Part shown: one piece after another, positions 1 to 5,184 of the stretch
Layout: every line of letters begins with the position of its first letter
Position numbering within the stretch: position 1 is the stretch's first letter
Assembly (NCBI GenBank): GCA_038248955.1
Contig: JBBRWW010000180.1
Location: forward strand, 1-5,184
DNA: 5,184 nt
Source: Lysobacter_K sp038248955
GTDB taxonomy: Bacteria; Pseudomonadota; Gammaproteobacteria; Xanthomonadales; Xanthomonadaceae
Direction: 5' to 3'
The notes under the pieces: generated by a model
The model's database searches: none
Told to the model about the DNA's origin: nothing
Seen by the model: only the letters and a program-made list of their open reading frames with translations
Position numbers and translations under genes: made by a program

Positions 1-1712
1 GCCGACATCGGGTCGGATCGACAAGGGGTTGGCGCGCATGGCGATCCGCCGCATCTGGCCCATGGCCGTCGTCGCCGACGCCCGCGTCGAACCGGTGGTC
101 GCCCGGTCGCTGCAGCCGCCGCGGCATGCGGCGTTGCTGGCGCAACGGCTGCGGAGCGCCGATCCTCGCGCGACACGGATCGTCTCGACGATCGATATCG
201 ATTTGCAGCGCACGCTCGAGGACCGCGTCGCCGCCTATTTCTCGCAGTTGCCCGCGCGAACGTCGGCGGCGTTTCTGGTGATCGACAACGCCACGCTGGA
301 GGCACGCGCGTACGTCGGTTCGGTGGCATTCGCCGATGCGAACCGGCTTGGCCATGTCGACATGGTCCGGGCTTGGCGGTCGCCAGGCTCCACCCTCAAG
401 CCGTTCCTGTATGGGTTGGCGCTCGATGACGGGCTGATCCATTCAGCCAGCCTGCTGGTCGACGCACCGCAGGCGTTTGGTGACTACCGCCCCGGCAACT
501 TCGACATGGCGTTCAACGGTCCCTTGGCCGCAGCCGACGCCTTGCGCCTGTCGCTCACGTGCCGGCGGTCGATCTGCTCGACCGGGTTGGCCCGGCGCGC
601 TTTTCGGCGCGCCTTGCCCACGCCGGGATAACCCTGCACTGGCCGCGCGGCGGTACGCCAAACCTGGCGATGATCCTCGGCGGCACGGGCGCGCGGCTTG
701 AGGATCTGGTCGGCGCCTACGCCGCGCTCAACCGCGATGGCATCGCCGGGCGGGTGCGCTATCGGCAGCGCGACCGCACTACCGACCGGCGGTTGATGTC
801 GCCAGGTGCGGCATGAATCGTGCGCGAGATCCTCGAAGCCAACCAGCGCCCGGGCAGTATTGCCGACACCTTCGACCCCGGGGGACGCCCACGGGTGGCA
901 TGGAAGACCGGCACCAGCTACTGCTACCGGGATGCCTGGGCGCTGGGCAGCACGCGTCGCTAAAGCGTCGGCGTGTGGGTCGGACGGCCCGACGGCACCC
1001 CGCTGCCGGGCCAGTACGGGGCGGTCACCACGCTGCCGTTGCTGTTCGAGGTGATCGACAGCCTGCCCACCCAACGCGGTGATGCGTCGCCCCGGCCGCC
1101 GCGAGCCGATGTCCAGCAGGTGAGGCCTGCTGGCCGCTTGGCGTGCCCGCCGACGCGCAGACGCCGCAGTTGTGCCAGCGACGGCTGCAGGCATGGACGC
1201 TGGACGGCTCAGTTCCGGCGACGTTCGCCGAGCGCGATGCGCGGCTTTGGAGCGCCGGGCGCGAACGGTTCGAGCTGGATGCGCGCACCGGCCTGCGACT
1301 GTCGGCCGAGTGCCACACGCCGCACGAGCGCCGTGTGGGCGAGATCGCGCGCTGGCCGGCGCTGCTGTCCCCGTGGTCGTCCAATGCGATGCGCGCCGGT
1401 TCGCGGCTGCCGCCGCTGGCAGCCGATTGCGCCGCCGACGGTCGCGATGCCGCAGAGTCGTTGCAGATCGAGGGGTTGCAGGACAACGCGTTGCTCGCGC
1501 GCGCCCCGGGCAGCGAGCGGGGCTTGCGGCTGTCGCTGCGCGCGCTGGGCAGCGAGGCGCGCATCCGTTGGTTGGTGGATGCGCGCCTGGTCGGCGAGCC
1601 CCGCGCGGCGGGAACCTGGGTGCATGACTTCGGCACTCCCGGCGAACACACGCTGACGGCGGTGGCCGACAGCGGTGCGTGGTCGCAGGTGCGGTTCCGG
1701 GTGTTGCGCTGA
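1..1712 (+). pseudogene. pbpC: Penicillin-binding protein 1C, frameshifted and interrupted, 5' end outside window
   Basis: PBP1C is a bifunctional inner-membrane peptidoglycan glycosyltransferase/transpeptidase. The window holds the end of the linker, the transpeptidase domain and the C-terminal BiPBP_C domain; the membrane anchor and glycosyltransferase domain lie to the left. The frame is open from base 2 to 556 and carries the SxxK motif in SPGSTLKPF (Ser codon 389, Lys codon 398) and GDYRPGNFD. It resumes one base out of register at 559 (VPAVDLLDRVGP, then NLAMILGGTGA, and KTGTS at 904-918). It changes register again near 1121 into CWPLGVPAD and runs to the TGA at 1710-1712. Aligned from memory with E. 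coli PbpC, the lesions are a lost A at about 557 inside the SxN motif (SLN), TGA at 814 replacing Trp, TAA at 961 replacing Tyr, and a lost G at about 1121. Both the active-site block and the tail are therefore uncoupled from the start. All pieces stay colinear with no large gap, so decay looks recent. Sequencing error is the main alternative. Family identity is very secure. Confidence 0.93.
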
Positions 1713-1715
1713 GCG

Positions 1716-2195
1716 TCAGGCCAGCTGCGACAACACGTGTTCGGCCGACGACACCCGGTACTCGCCCGGCGCCTCCACGTGCAGCTGCCGCACCACGCCG
1801 TCCTCGGCATACAGCGCGAAACGCTTGGCGCGGGTGCCCATCCCGTAGGCGCTAGCATCAAGCTCCAGGCCCAGCGCGCGGGTAAAGTCGCCATTGCCGT
1901 CGGCGAGCATCATCAGGCCCTCGGGAACGTCCTGGCTCTGTCCCCACGCCTGCATCACGAACGGGTCATTGACCGACATGCACGCGACGTCGATGCCGCG
2001 GCGGCGGAAATCCTCGAAATGCTGCACGAAGCTGGGCAGGTGCTTCTCCGAACACGTCGGCGTGAATGCGCCCGGCACCGCGAAGAGCACGACCTTGCGG
2101 CTGTCGAACAGGGCATTGGTGTCGACGGTTTCGACGCCTTCGCCGATGCGCTGCAACGCGACTTCGGGAATGTGCTCGCCTACCTGGATCGTCAT
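1716..2195 (-). CDS. Peroxiredoxin, Prx5/PMP20-type (AhpC/TSA-like redoxin)
   Basis: This 159-residue cytoplasmic thiol peroxidase would reduce hydrogen peroxide and organic hydroperoxides using glutathione/glutaredoxin or thioredoxin; the electron donor is not visible here. The peroxidatic site is PGAFTPTCSEKHLP with Cys48, in the Prx5 arrangement of Pro41, Thr45 and Cys48. Further family marks are ACMSVNDPFVMQAW (residues 71-84, with a second cysteine at 72) and GMGTRAKRFAL (118-128), which should supply the catalytic Arg (122 or 125). Length is normal for the single-domain bacterial form, with no fused glutaredoxin and no signal peptide. The ATG at 2195 is chosen because AGGAGAA sits 5 bases upstream and the protein then starts as usual for the family (MTIQVGEHIP). 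The same frame is open to 2297, but that extension is proline/arginine-rich and unlike the family. The gene converges on the pbpC remnant with 3 bases between stops and diverges from the chaperone gene. The fold and family are sure; the exact reductant is not. Confidence 0.95.
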   Translation of the reverse strand: MTIQVGEHIPEVALQRIGEGVETVDTNALFDSRKVVLFAVPGAFTPTCSEKHLPSFVQHFEDFRRRGIDVACMSVNDPFVMQAWGQSQDVPEGLMMLADGNGDFTRALGLELDASAYGMGTRAKRFALYAEDGVVRQLHVEAPGEYRVSSAEHVLSQLA

Positions 2196-2200
2196 GCGGG

Positions 2201-2207
2201 TTCTCCT
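2201..2207 (-). promoter_or_regulatory. Ribosome binding site of the peroxiredoxin gene
   Basis: On the minus strand the bases read AGGAGAA, followed by 5 bases and the ATG at 2195. This strong Shine-Dalgarno match decides the start against the longer open frame reaching 2297. Confidence 0.8.
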
Positions 2208-2257
2208 GTGGGGATCGCAGTCTATCGCCTGCGCATTTCGGCAGGGGGGCGGCGTGA

Positions 2258-2285
2258 CTTGAAATCGACGTGGCCACTGCCATGC
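2258..2285 (+). promoter_or_regulatory. Candidate sigma-32 (heat-shock) promoter for the cbpA-like gene
   Basis: CTTGAAA at 2258-2264 matches the RpoH -35 consensus exactly. After a 13-base spacer, TGCCATGC at 2278-2285 matches the core CCAT of the RpoH -10 consensus CCCCATnT. Both the order and the spacing fit known sigma-32 promoters. It would start transcription about 50-55 bases before the ATG at 2348. A DnaJ-family gene is a plausible heat-shock target. TTGAAA could also act as a sigma-70 -35, but no convincing TATAAT follows at 16-18 bases. The -10 half is imperfect, so this is a prediction. Confidence 0.45.
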
Positions 2286-2337
2286 TGTGCGGGACATGTG
2301 GCGGCCAGCGGCCGCGCGCCCCTTTGCTGCCTCGCGC

Positions 2338-2343
2338 AGGAGA
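2338..2343 (+). promoter_or_regulatory. Ribosome binding site of the cbpA-like gene
   Basis: AGGAGA lies 4 bases before the ATG at 2348. It supports this start over an upstream in-frame codon at 2270, whose extra 26 residues (including cysteines) precede the canonical J-domain start and do not resemble the family. Confidence 0.8.
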
Positions 2344-2347
2344 TTTC

Positions 2348-3271
2348 ATGCATTTCAAGGACTACTACCAGACGCTGGGCCTGGAGCCGAGCGCCGGTGA
2401 CGCGGAAATCAAGACCGCGTACCGCCGGATGGCGCGCAAGTTCCACCCCGATGTCAGCAAGGAAGCGGGGGCCGAAGAGAAGTTCAAGGCGGTCAACGAG
2501 GCCTACGAGGCACTGCGCGATCCGCAGAAGCGCGCCGCCTACGACCAGTTGCGCAACCGCGGCTACCGCCCGGGCGACGAGGTGCAACCGCCACCAGGTG
2601 GATTCGGTGGTGGTCCCGGTGGCGGCGTTGACTTCGAGGAGATCTTCGCCGGCGGCGGCGCCGGCGGCGGGTTCAGCGACTTCTTCGAAGGCCTGTTCGG
2701 GCAGCGCCGCGGCGGCGGGTTTGCTGGCGGCGTCGGCGGCCAGCCGGGCCGGGGCCCGGTGCCACGGGGCGATACCCGCGCCAAGTTGGCGGTGCCGTTG
2801 GAAGCGGTGCACGACGGCAGCAGCCTGCGGATTTCGGTCAACAACAAGACGCTCGACGTGCGCGTGCCCAAGGGTGTGCGTCCGGGGCAGGTGATTCGGC
2901 TGGGCGGGCAAGGTGCCCACGGCGACCTGCTGCTGGAGGTGGAATACGCCGCGCACCCGCAATTCGAGATCGATGGCCAGAACGTGATCCACGTGCTGCC
3001 GATCGCGCCCTGGGAGGCGGCGTTGGGGGCGACCCTGAGCGTGCCCACCTTGGGAGGGGCGGTGGAATTGAAGATCCCGGCCCTGTCCGAAGCCGGTCGC
3101 AAGCTGCGGCTGCGCGGCCGCGGGCTGCCGGGCGACCCGTCGGGCAAGAAGCCGGCGGGCGACCAGATTGTCGAGCTGGAAATACTGGCTCCGCGTCCGC
3201 ACAGCGCCGCGCAGCAGGCGGCCTACGAAACCATGCGCGAGGCGTTCGGCGACGACTGGCGCCGCGCCTAG
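2348..3271 (+). CDS. cbpA: CbpA-like DnaJ-family co-chaperone (class II J protein)
   Basis: A cytoplasmic Hsp40 that would stimulate DnaK ATP hydrolysis and deliver unfolded clients; in E. coli CbpA also binds curved DNA in stationary phase. The 307 residues (E. coli CbpA is about 306) comprise a J domain (1-70) with YYQTLGL, helix II YRRMARKF, the HPD loop at 33-35 and the helix III/IV tail YEALRDPQKRAAYDQL. Next come a long Gly/Phe-rich linker (about 82-136, with DFFEGLFG) and two C-terminal beta-sandwich client-binding domains (about 143-282; VRVPKGVRPGQVIRL, GDLLLEVEY, LRLRGRGLPG). There is no CxxCxGxG zinc-binding region and indeed no cysteine, which separates it from true DnaJ. The start is set by an AGGAGA site and the MHFKDYYQTLG beginning. 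A candidate heat-shock promoter lies upstream. No cbpM modulator gene follows; the next gene is on the opposite strand. CbpA is more likely than DjlA or DnaJ on domain layout. Confidence 0.95.
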   Translation: MHFKDYYQTLGLEPSAGDAEIKTAYRRMARKFHPDVSKEAGAEEKFKAVNEAYEALRDPQKRAAYDQLRNRGYRPGDEVQPPPGGFGGGPGGGVDFEEIFAGGGAGGGFSDFFEGLFGQRRGGGFAGGVGGQPGRGPVPRGDTRAKLAVPLEAVHDGSSLRISVNNKTLDVRVPKGVRPGQVIRLGGQGAHGDLLLEVEYAAHPQFEIDGQNVIHVLPIAPWEAALGATLSVPTLGGAVELKIPALSEAGRKLRLRGRGLPGDPSGKKPAGDQIVELEILAPRPHSAAQQAAYETMREAFGDDWRRA

Positions 3272-3315
3272 GTCGACGCATTGAGGCGGCCCTGGGGTCG
3301 CCTGGCCTGCCAGTC

Positions 3316-3333
3316 CCGCCTGGGGTCAGGCGG
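3316..3333. terminator. Hairpin between convergent cbpA-like and receiver genes
   Basis: CCGCCTG, a GGGT loop and CAGGCGG form a perfect 7-bp GC-rich stem that overlaps the stop codon of the receiver gene (3326-3328). It sits in the tail-to-tail space where a bidirectional terminator is expected. Neither side has a T-run, so intrinsic termination is doubtful. A second weak stem (AGGCG 3284-3288 with CGCCT 3299-3303) lies nearby. Confidence 0.3.
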
Positions 3334-3691
3334 TCATCAGTTGGCTGATGACGTCCGCGAGGTCCGTTTCGCTGAACGGCTTGGTGATGTAGGCCTTGGC
3401 GCCTTGGCGCAGGCCCCACATGCGGTCGGTCTCCTGGTCCTTCGTCGTCACCAGCACCACCGGGATGTGCTTGGTGGTGGGTTCGCGGGAGATTGACCGC
3501 GTGGCCTGGAAGCCGTTGAGGTTCGGCATCACCACGTCCATCAGGATCAGGTCGGGCAGCTCACGTTTGGCGGCTTCGACGCCAGCGGCGCCATCCTCGG
3601 CGGTCAACGCCTGATGGCCCAGCTTTTCGACGATGCGGCAGATGCCCATCAATTGCGACGGAGAGTCGTCGACGATCAGTATGCGAGCCAT
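3326..3691 (-). CDS. Single-domain response regulator, PilH-type receiver (CheY-like)
   Basis: A 121-residue protein consisting of one receiver domain with no output domain, so it should act by protein-protein contact like CheY. The acidic pocket is Asp8-Asp9 (ILIVDDS), the phosphoacceptor is Asp52 in LILMDVVMPNLNGFQATR, the switch Thr is Thr82 (VLVTTK), and Lys104-Pro105 (ITKPF) completes the conserved set. The stretch VTTKDQETDRMWG with RQGA closely resembles recalled Pseudomonas PilH, the response regulator of the Pil-Chp pathway that controls type IV pilus twitching. No pil/chp gene or histidine kinase is adjacent, so the symbol is withheld and a partner cannot be named. The ATG at 3691 is used, with AGGGGA 6 bases upstream; a TTG immediately before it (3694) is a less likely start. 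The gene is tail to tail with the chaperone gene and has its own promoter candidate. Confidence 0.93.
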   Translation of the reverse strand: MARILIVDDSPSQLMGICRIVEKLGHQALTAEDGAAGVEAAKRELPDLILMDVVMPNLNGFQATRSISREPTTKHIPVVLVTTKDQETDRMWGLRQGAKAYITKPFSETDLADVISQLMTA

Positions 3692-3715
3692 CAAATTTCC
3701 CCTGATAATGGGCCG

Positions 3716-3743
3716 ATTGTAGCGGCGCCGGGCGTCCCCGCAA
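3716..3743 (-). promoter_or_regulatory. Candidate sigma-70 promoter of the receiver gene
   Basis: On the minus strand TTGCGG (3743-3738), a 16-base spacer and TACAAT (3721-3716) precede the ATG at 3691. The -10 matches the consensus at 5 of 6 positions; the -35 matches only TTG at 3 of 6. It lies in the 71-base gap after the oxidoreductase stop, so the receiver gene is probably transcribed on its own, with a leader of under about 20 bases. Confidence 0.5.
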
Positions 3744-3762
3744 ACCGCTCACGCTGCGGCGA

Positions 3763-4770
3763 TCAGATCGTCACCAGGGTGCGGCCGACCGAGCCGCCTG
3801 CCAGCATGGTCGGGAACACCAGCGGCAGTTGCGCCAGGCCGACCTCGCGGGTGCAGATGCGCTCCAGGTGGGCGGGCTTCCAGTCGCTCGCCAGGTGCTG
3901 CCAGACGGCGTCGCGCAGATCGCGTGCGGTGCCGGCGGAGGCAACGCCCAGCAGCGATACGCCGCGGATGATGAAGGGCATCACGGTCGCGTCGAGCTCC
4001 GCTGACGCCGCCAGGCCGGCGCTGGCCACATTGCCATAGGGCGCGGTCTGCGCCAGCAGGCTGGACAGCATCGGTCCGCCCACATTGTCCAGCCCGCCGC
4101 CGAAATGGACGGATTCCAGCGCCCGCCTGGTGGCGAGTGCATCGCGGCCGAGGATTTCAGTGGCGCCGATCGACCTCAGGTAATCGGCCTGGTCGGACTT
4201 GCCGCTGATCGCATGGACCTCGAAGCCGGCGCGGCTGAAGATGTCGACCGCGAGCGAGCCGACACCGCCGGTGGCGCCGGTTACTGCCAGCGGGCCGAGA
4301 TCGGGGCTCTGGCGGTTGTCGATCATCCGTAACAGCGCGAGCGCCGCCGTGAAGCCCGCGGTGCCCAGGATCATGCTCTCGCGCAGGCTCAGCCCGGTGG
4401 GCAGCGGCACCACCCATTGCGCTTCCAGGCGCGCGTATTCGCTGAAGCCGCCATCGCGCGTTTCGCTGAGTCCGCAGCCGGTGACCAGCACGGCGTCGCC
4501 TTCCTTGAACGACCGGTCCGTGGAGGCCACCACGTGGCCTGCGACATCGATGCCGCCCACCAGCGGGAACGAGCGCAGGATCTTGCCTTCGCCCGTGCCC
4601 GCCAGCGCGTCCTTGAAGTTGACCGACGAGTGGACGGTCTTGATCACCACCTCGCCCGGCGAGAGGTCGTCGAGCGTGACCGCCTCGATGCCGCTGCGGT
4701 GCCTGCTGCCACTGGGCTGCGAGGCATCGTGGTGGATGCGGAAGGCATTGAAGCGGGTGGCGATCGTCAT
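3763..4770 (-). CDS. YhdH/YhfP-family NADPH-dependent oxidoreductase (AcuI-like, zinc-free MDR)
   Basis: A 335-residue cytoplasmic medium-chain reductase. E. coli YhdH (AcuI) reduces acrylyl-CoA to propionyl-CoA with NADPH, detoxifying acrylyl-CoA; quinone reductase is the older family label. Visible family marks are SSVNFKDALAGTGEGKI (48-64), FPLVGGIDVAGHV (68-80), VLVTGCGL (94-101), MILGTAGFTA (133-142), the nucleotide-binding TGATGGVG (164-171) and VMPFIIRGVSLLGV (263-276), ending in GRTLVTI. The catalytic zinc ligands of alcohol dehydrogenases are absent, as expected. The ATG at 4770 gives MTIATRFNAF and has a modest GAGG 8 bases upstream; an open frame extends to 4929 but overlaps the LOG gene and looks non-coding. 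It follows the LOG gene by 10 bases on the same strand, so the two are probably co-transcribed. Family is sure; the physiological substrate is inferred. Confidence 0.94.
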   Translation of the reverse strand: MTIATRFNAFRIHHDASQPSGSRHRSGIEAVTLDDLSPGEVVIKTVHSSVNFKDALAGTGEGKILRSFPLVGGIDVAGHVVASTDRSFKEGDAVLVTGCGLSETRDGGFSEYARLEAQWVVPLPTGLSLRESMILGTAGFTAALALLRMIDNRQSPDLGPLAVTGATGGVGSLAVDIFSRAGFEVHAISGKSDQADYLRSIGATEILGRDALATRRALESVHFGGGLDNVGGPMLSSLLAQTAPYGNVASAGLAASAELDATVMPFIIRGVSLLGVASAGTARDLRDAVWQHLASDWKPAHLERICTREVGLAQLPLVFPTMLAGGSVGRTLVTI

Positions 4771-4780
4771 GATTACGGCC

Positions 4781-5184
4781 TCAGCGCAGGGTCTTGCGGC
4801 GGCTCTCATTGAGCAGTTTTTCATCGAGCCATTTGTCGGCCCGGGCCGGCACGTAGGCGTCCATCCACGCCAGCATGGCCCCGATGTCGTCGCCATGCCA
4901 GAGGTCGTCGCGCTGCCCGGCGTGCACAAAGCCTTCCGCGACCATGCGGTCCATCATCGCCATCAGCGGCGCGTAGAAGCCGTCGACATCGAGGAACGCG
5001 CAGGGCTTGTTGCCGATGCCGAGCTGGCGCCAGGTGAGCATCTCGAACATCTCGTCGAGCGTGCCGAAACCGCCGGGCAGTGCCACGAACCCGTCGCTGA
5101 GGTCGAACATGCGCGCCTTGCGCTCATGCATGTTGGCGACCACCTCCAGGCGGGTGACGCCGCGGTGCGCGACCTCCATGCCGA
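4781..5184 (-). CDS. LOG-family (TIGR00730) nucleotide 5'-monophosphate phosphoribohydrolase, 5' part outside window
   Basis: Members cleave the N-glycosidic bond of nucleoside monophosphates; plant LOG and several bacterial homologues release free cytokinin bases from their riboside 5'-monophosphates. Older annotation calls the family 'lysine decarboxylase-like', which is misleading. The visible 133 codons cover the C-terminal two thirds: EVAHRGVTRLEVVANMHERK, then the signature LPGGFGTLDEMFE with its catalytic Glu (the PGGxGTxxE motif), and TWRQLGIGNKPCAFLDVDGFY. The Rossmann-like N-terminus with the first nucleotide-binding Gly motif lies beyond the right edge, and the frame is still open there. 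The Met codon at 5179 is internal, not the start. The stop is 10 bases before the oxidoreductase ATG, suggesting one transcript. Whether this protein acts on cytokinin nucleotides or general AMP-like nucleotides cannot be told from the fragment. Confidence 0.94.
   Translation of the reverse strand, partial: GMEVAHRGVTRLEVVANMHERKARMFDLSDGFVALPGGFGTLDEMFEMLTWRQLGIGNKPCAFLDVDGFYAPLMAMMDRMVAEGFVHAGQRDDLWHGDDIGAMLAWMDAYVPARADKWLDEKLLNESRRKTLR

Noticed and set aside
545..1130. Programmed ribosomal frameshifting or stop-codon readthrough as an explanation of the pbpC breaks
   Set aside because: I see no slippery heptamer with a downstream pseudoknot at 557 or 1121, and four separate events would be needed. 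The family is not known to use recoding.
484..1194. A 236-codon open frame on the minus strand antisense to pbpC
   Set aside because: It is Arg/Ala/Pro-rich with no recognisable motif and is antisense to a clearly homologous PBP1C reading. Such long shadows are expected in GC-rich DNA.
1025..1894. A 289-codon minus-strand open frame spanning the pbpC tail and the peroxiredoxin 3' end
   Set aside because: It overlaps the well-supported peroxiredoxin in another frame of the same strand and has shadow-like Arg/Ser/Ala composition.
2219..2224. TAGACT on the minus strand as a -10 box for the peroxiredoxin gene
   Set aside because: It matches TATAAT at only 4 of 6 positions and there is no TTGACA-like box at 16-18 bases upstream, so the promoter is left unassigned.
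2587..2760. GGC/GGT-rich stretch as a DNA repeat array
   Set aside because: It encodes the Gly/Phe-rich linker of the J protein, which accounts for the repetitiveness.
1737..2894. A 385-codon plus-strand open frame across the peroxiredoxin and the start of the chaperone gene
   Set aside because: It runs antisense to the peroxiredoxin and out of frame over the J domain; both of those are strongly supported by family motifs.
3291..3327. Direct repeat CCTGGGGTC at 3291-3299 and 3319-3327 as a possible regulatory or mobile-element signature
   Set aside because: It is two short GC-rich copies in a 54-base convergent spacer, with no transposase or target duplication nearby; chance is sufficient.

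Overview
The window is GC-rich, gene-dense bacterial chromosome. Protein similarities recalled from known families (PBP1C, CbpA, a PilH-type receiver, YhdH/AcuI-type reductase, LOG family) and the strong G/C bias at third codon positions suggest a gammaproteobacterium. The overall feel is Xanthomonadaceae/Lysobacteraceae (Lysobacter, Luteimonas or Stenotrophomonas-like), but that placement is an inference made without a database search.

Left third (1-1712, + strand): the 3' two thirds of pbpC, encoding penicillin-binding protein 1C. It enters from the left edge and is broken by four separate lesions: a 1-base deletion at about 557, a TGA at 814, a TAA at 961 and a 1-base deletion at about 1121. 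Stitched together, the three segments give a recognisable transpeptidase domain plus the C-terminal BiPBP_C domain, so this is a pseudogene, or less likely a badly sequenced gene. Its final stop lies 3 bases from the convergent stop of a Prx5-type peroxiredoxin (1716-2195, - strand).

Middle (2196-3271): a 152-base divergent spacer separates the peroxiredoxin from a cbpA-like DnaJ co-chaperone on the + strand. The spacer holds an exact CTTGAAA followed at suitable spacing by a partial heat-shock -10, so a sigma-32 (RpoH) promoter is proposed. No cbpM follows the chaperone gene.

Right part (3326-5184, - strand): transcription runs leftward. A LOG-family nucleotide phosphoribohydrolase, cut by the right edge, is followed after 10 bases by a YhdH/YhfP-type NADPH-dependent oxidoreductase; these two look like one operon. 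After a 71-base gap with its own sigma-70-like promoter comes a stand-alone receiver protein of PilH type, which meets the chaperone gene tail to tail.

The genes are mostly housekeeping or stress functions (thiol peroxide removal, protein folding, small-molecule reduction, nucleotide hydrolysis, signalling) and do not form one pathway. I see no mobile element, CRISPR array, tRNA or rRNA, and nothing that looks like an undescribed system. The most notable features are the decayed pbpC and the candidate heat-shock promoter.
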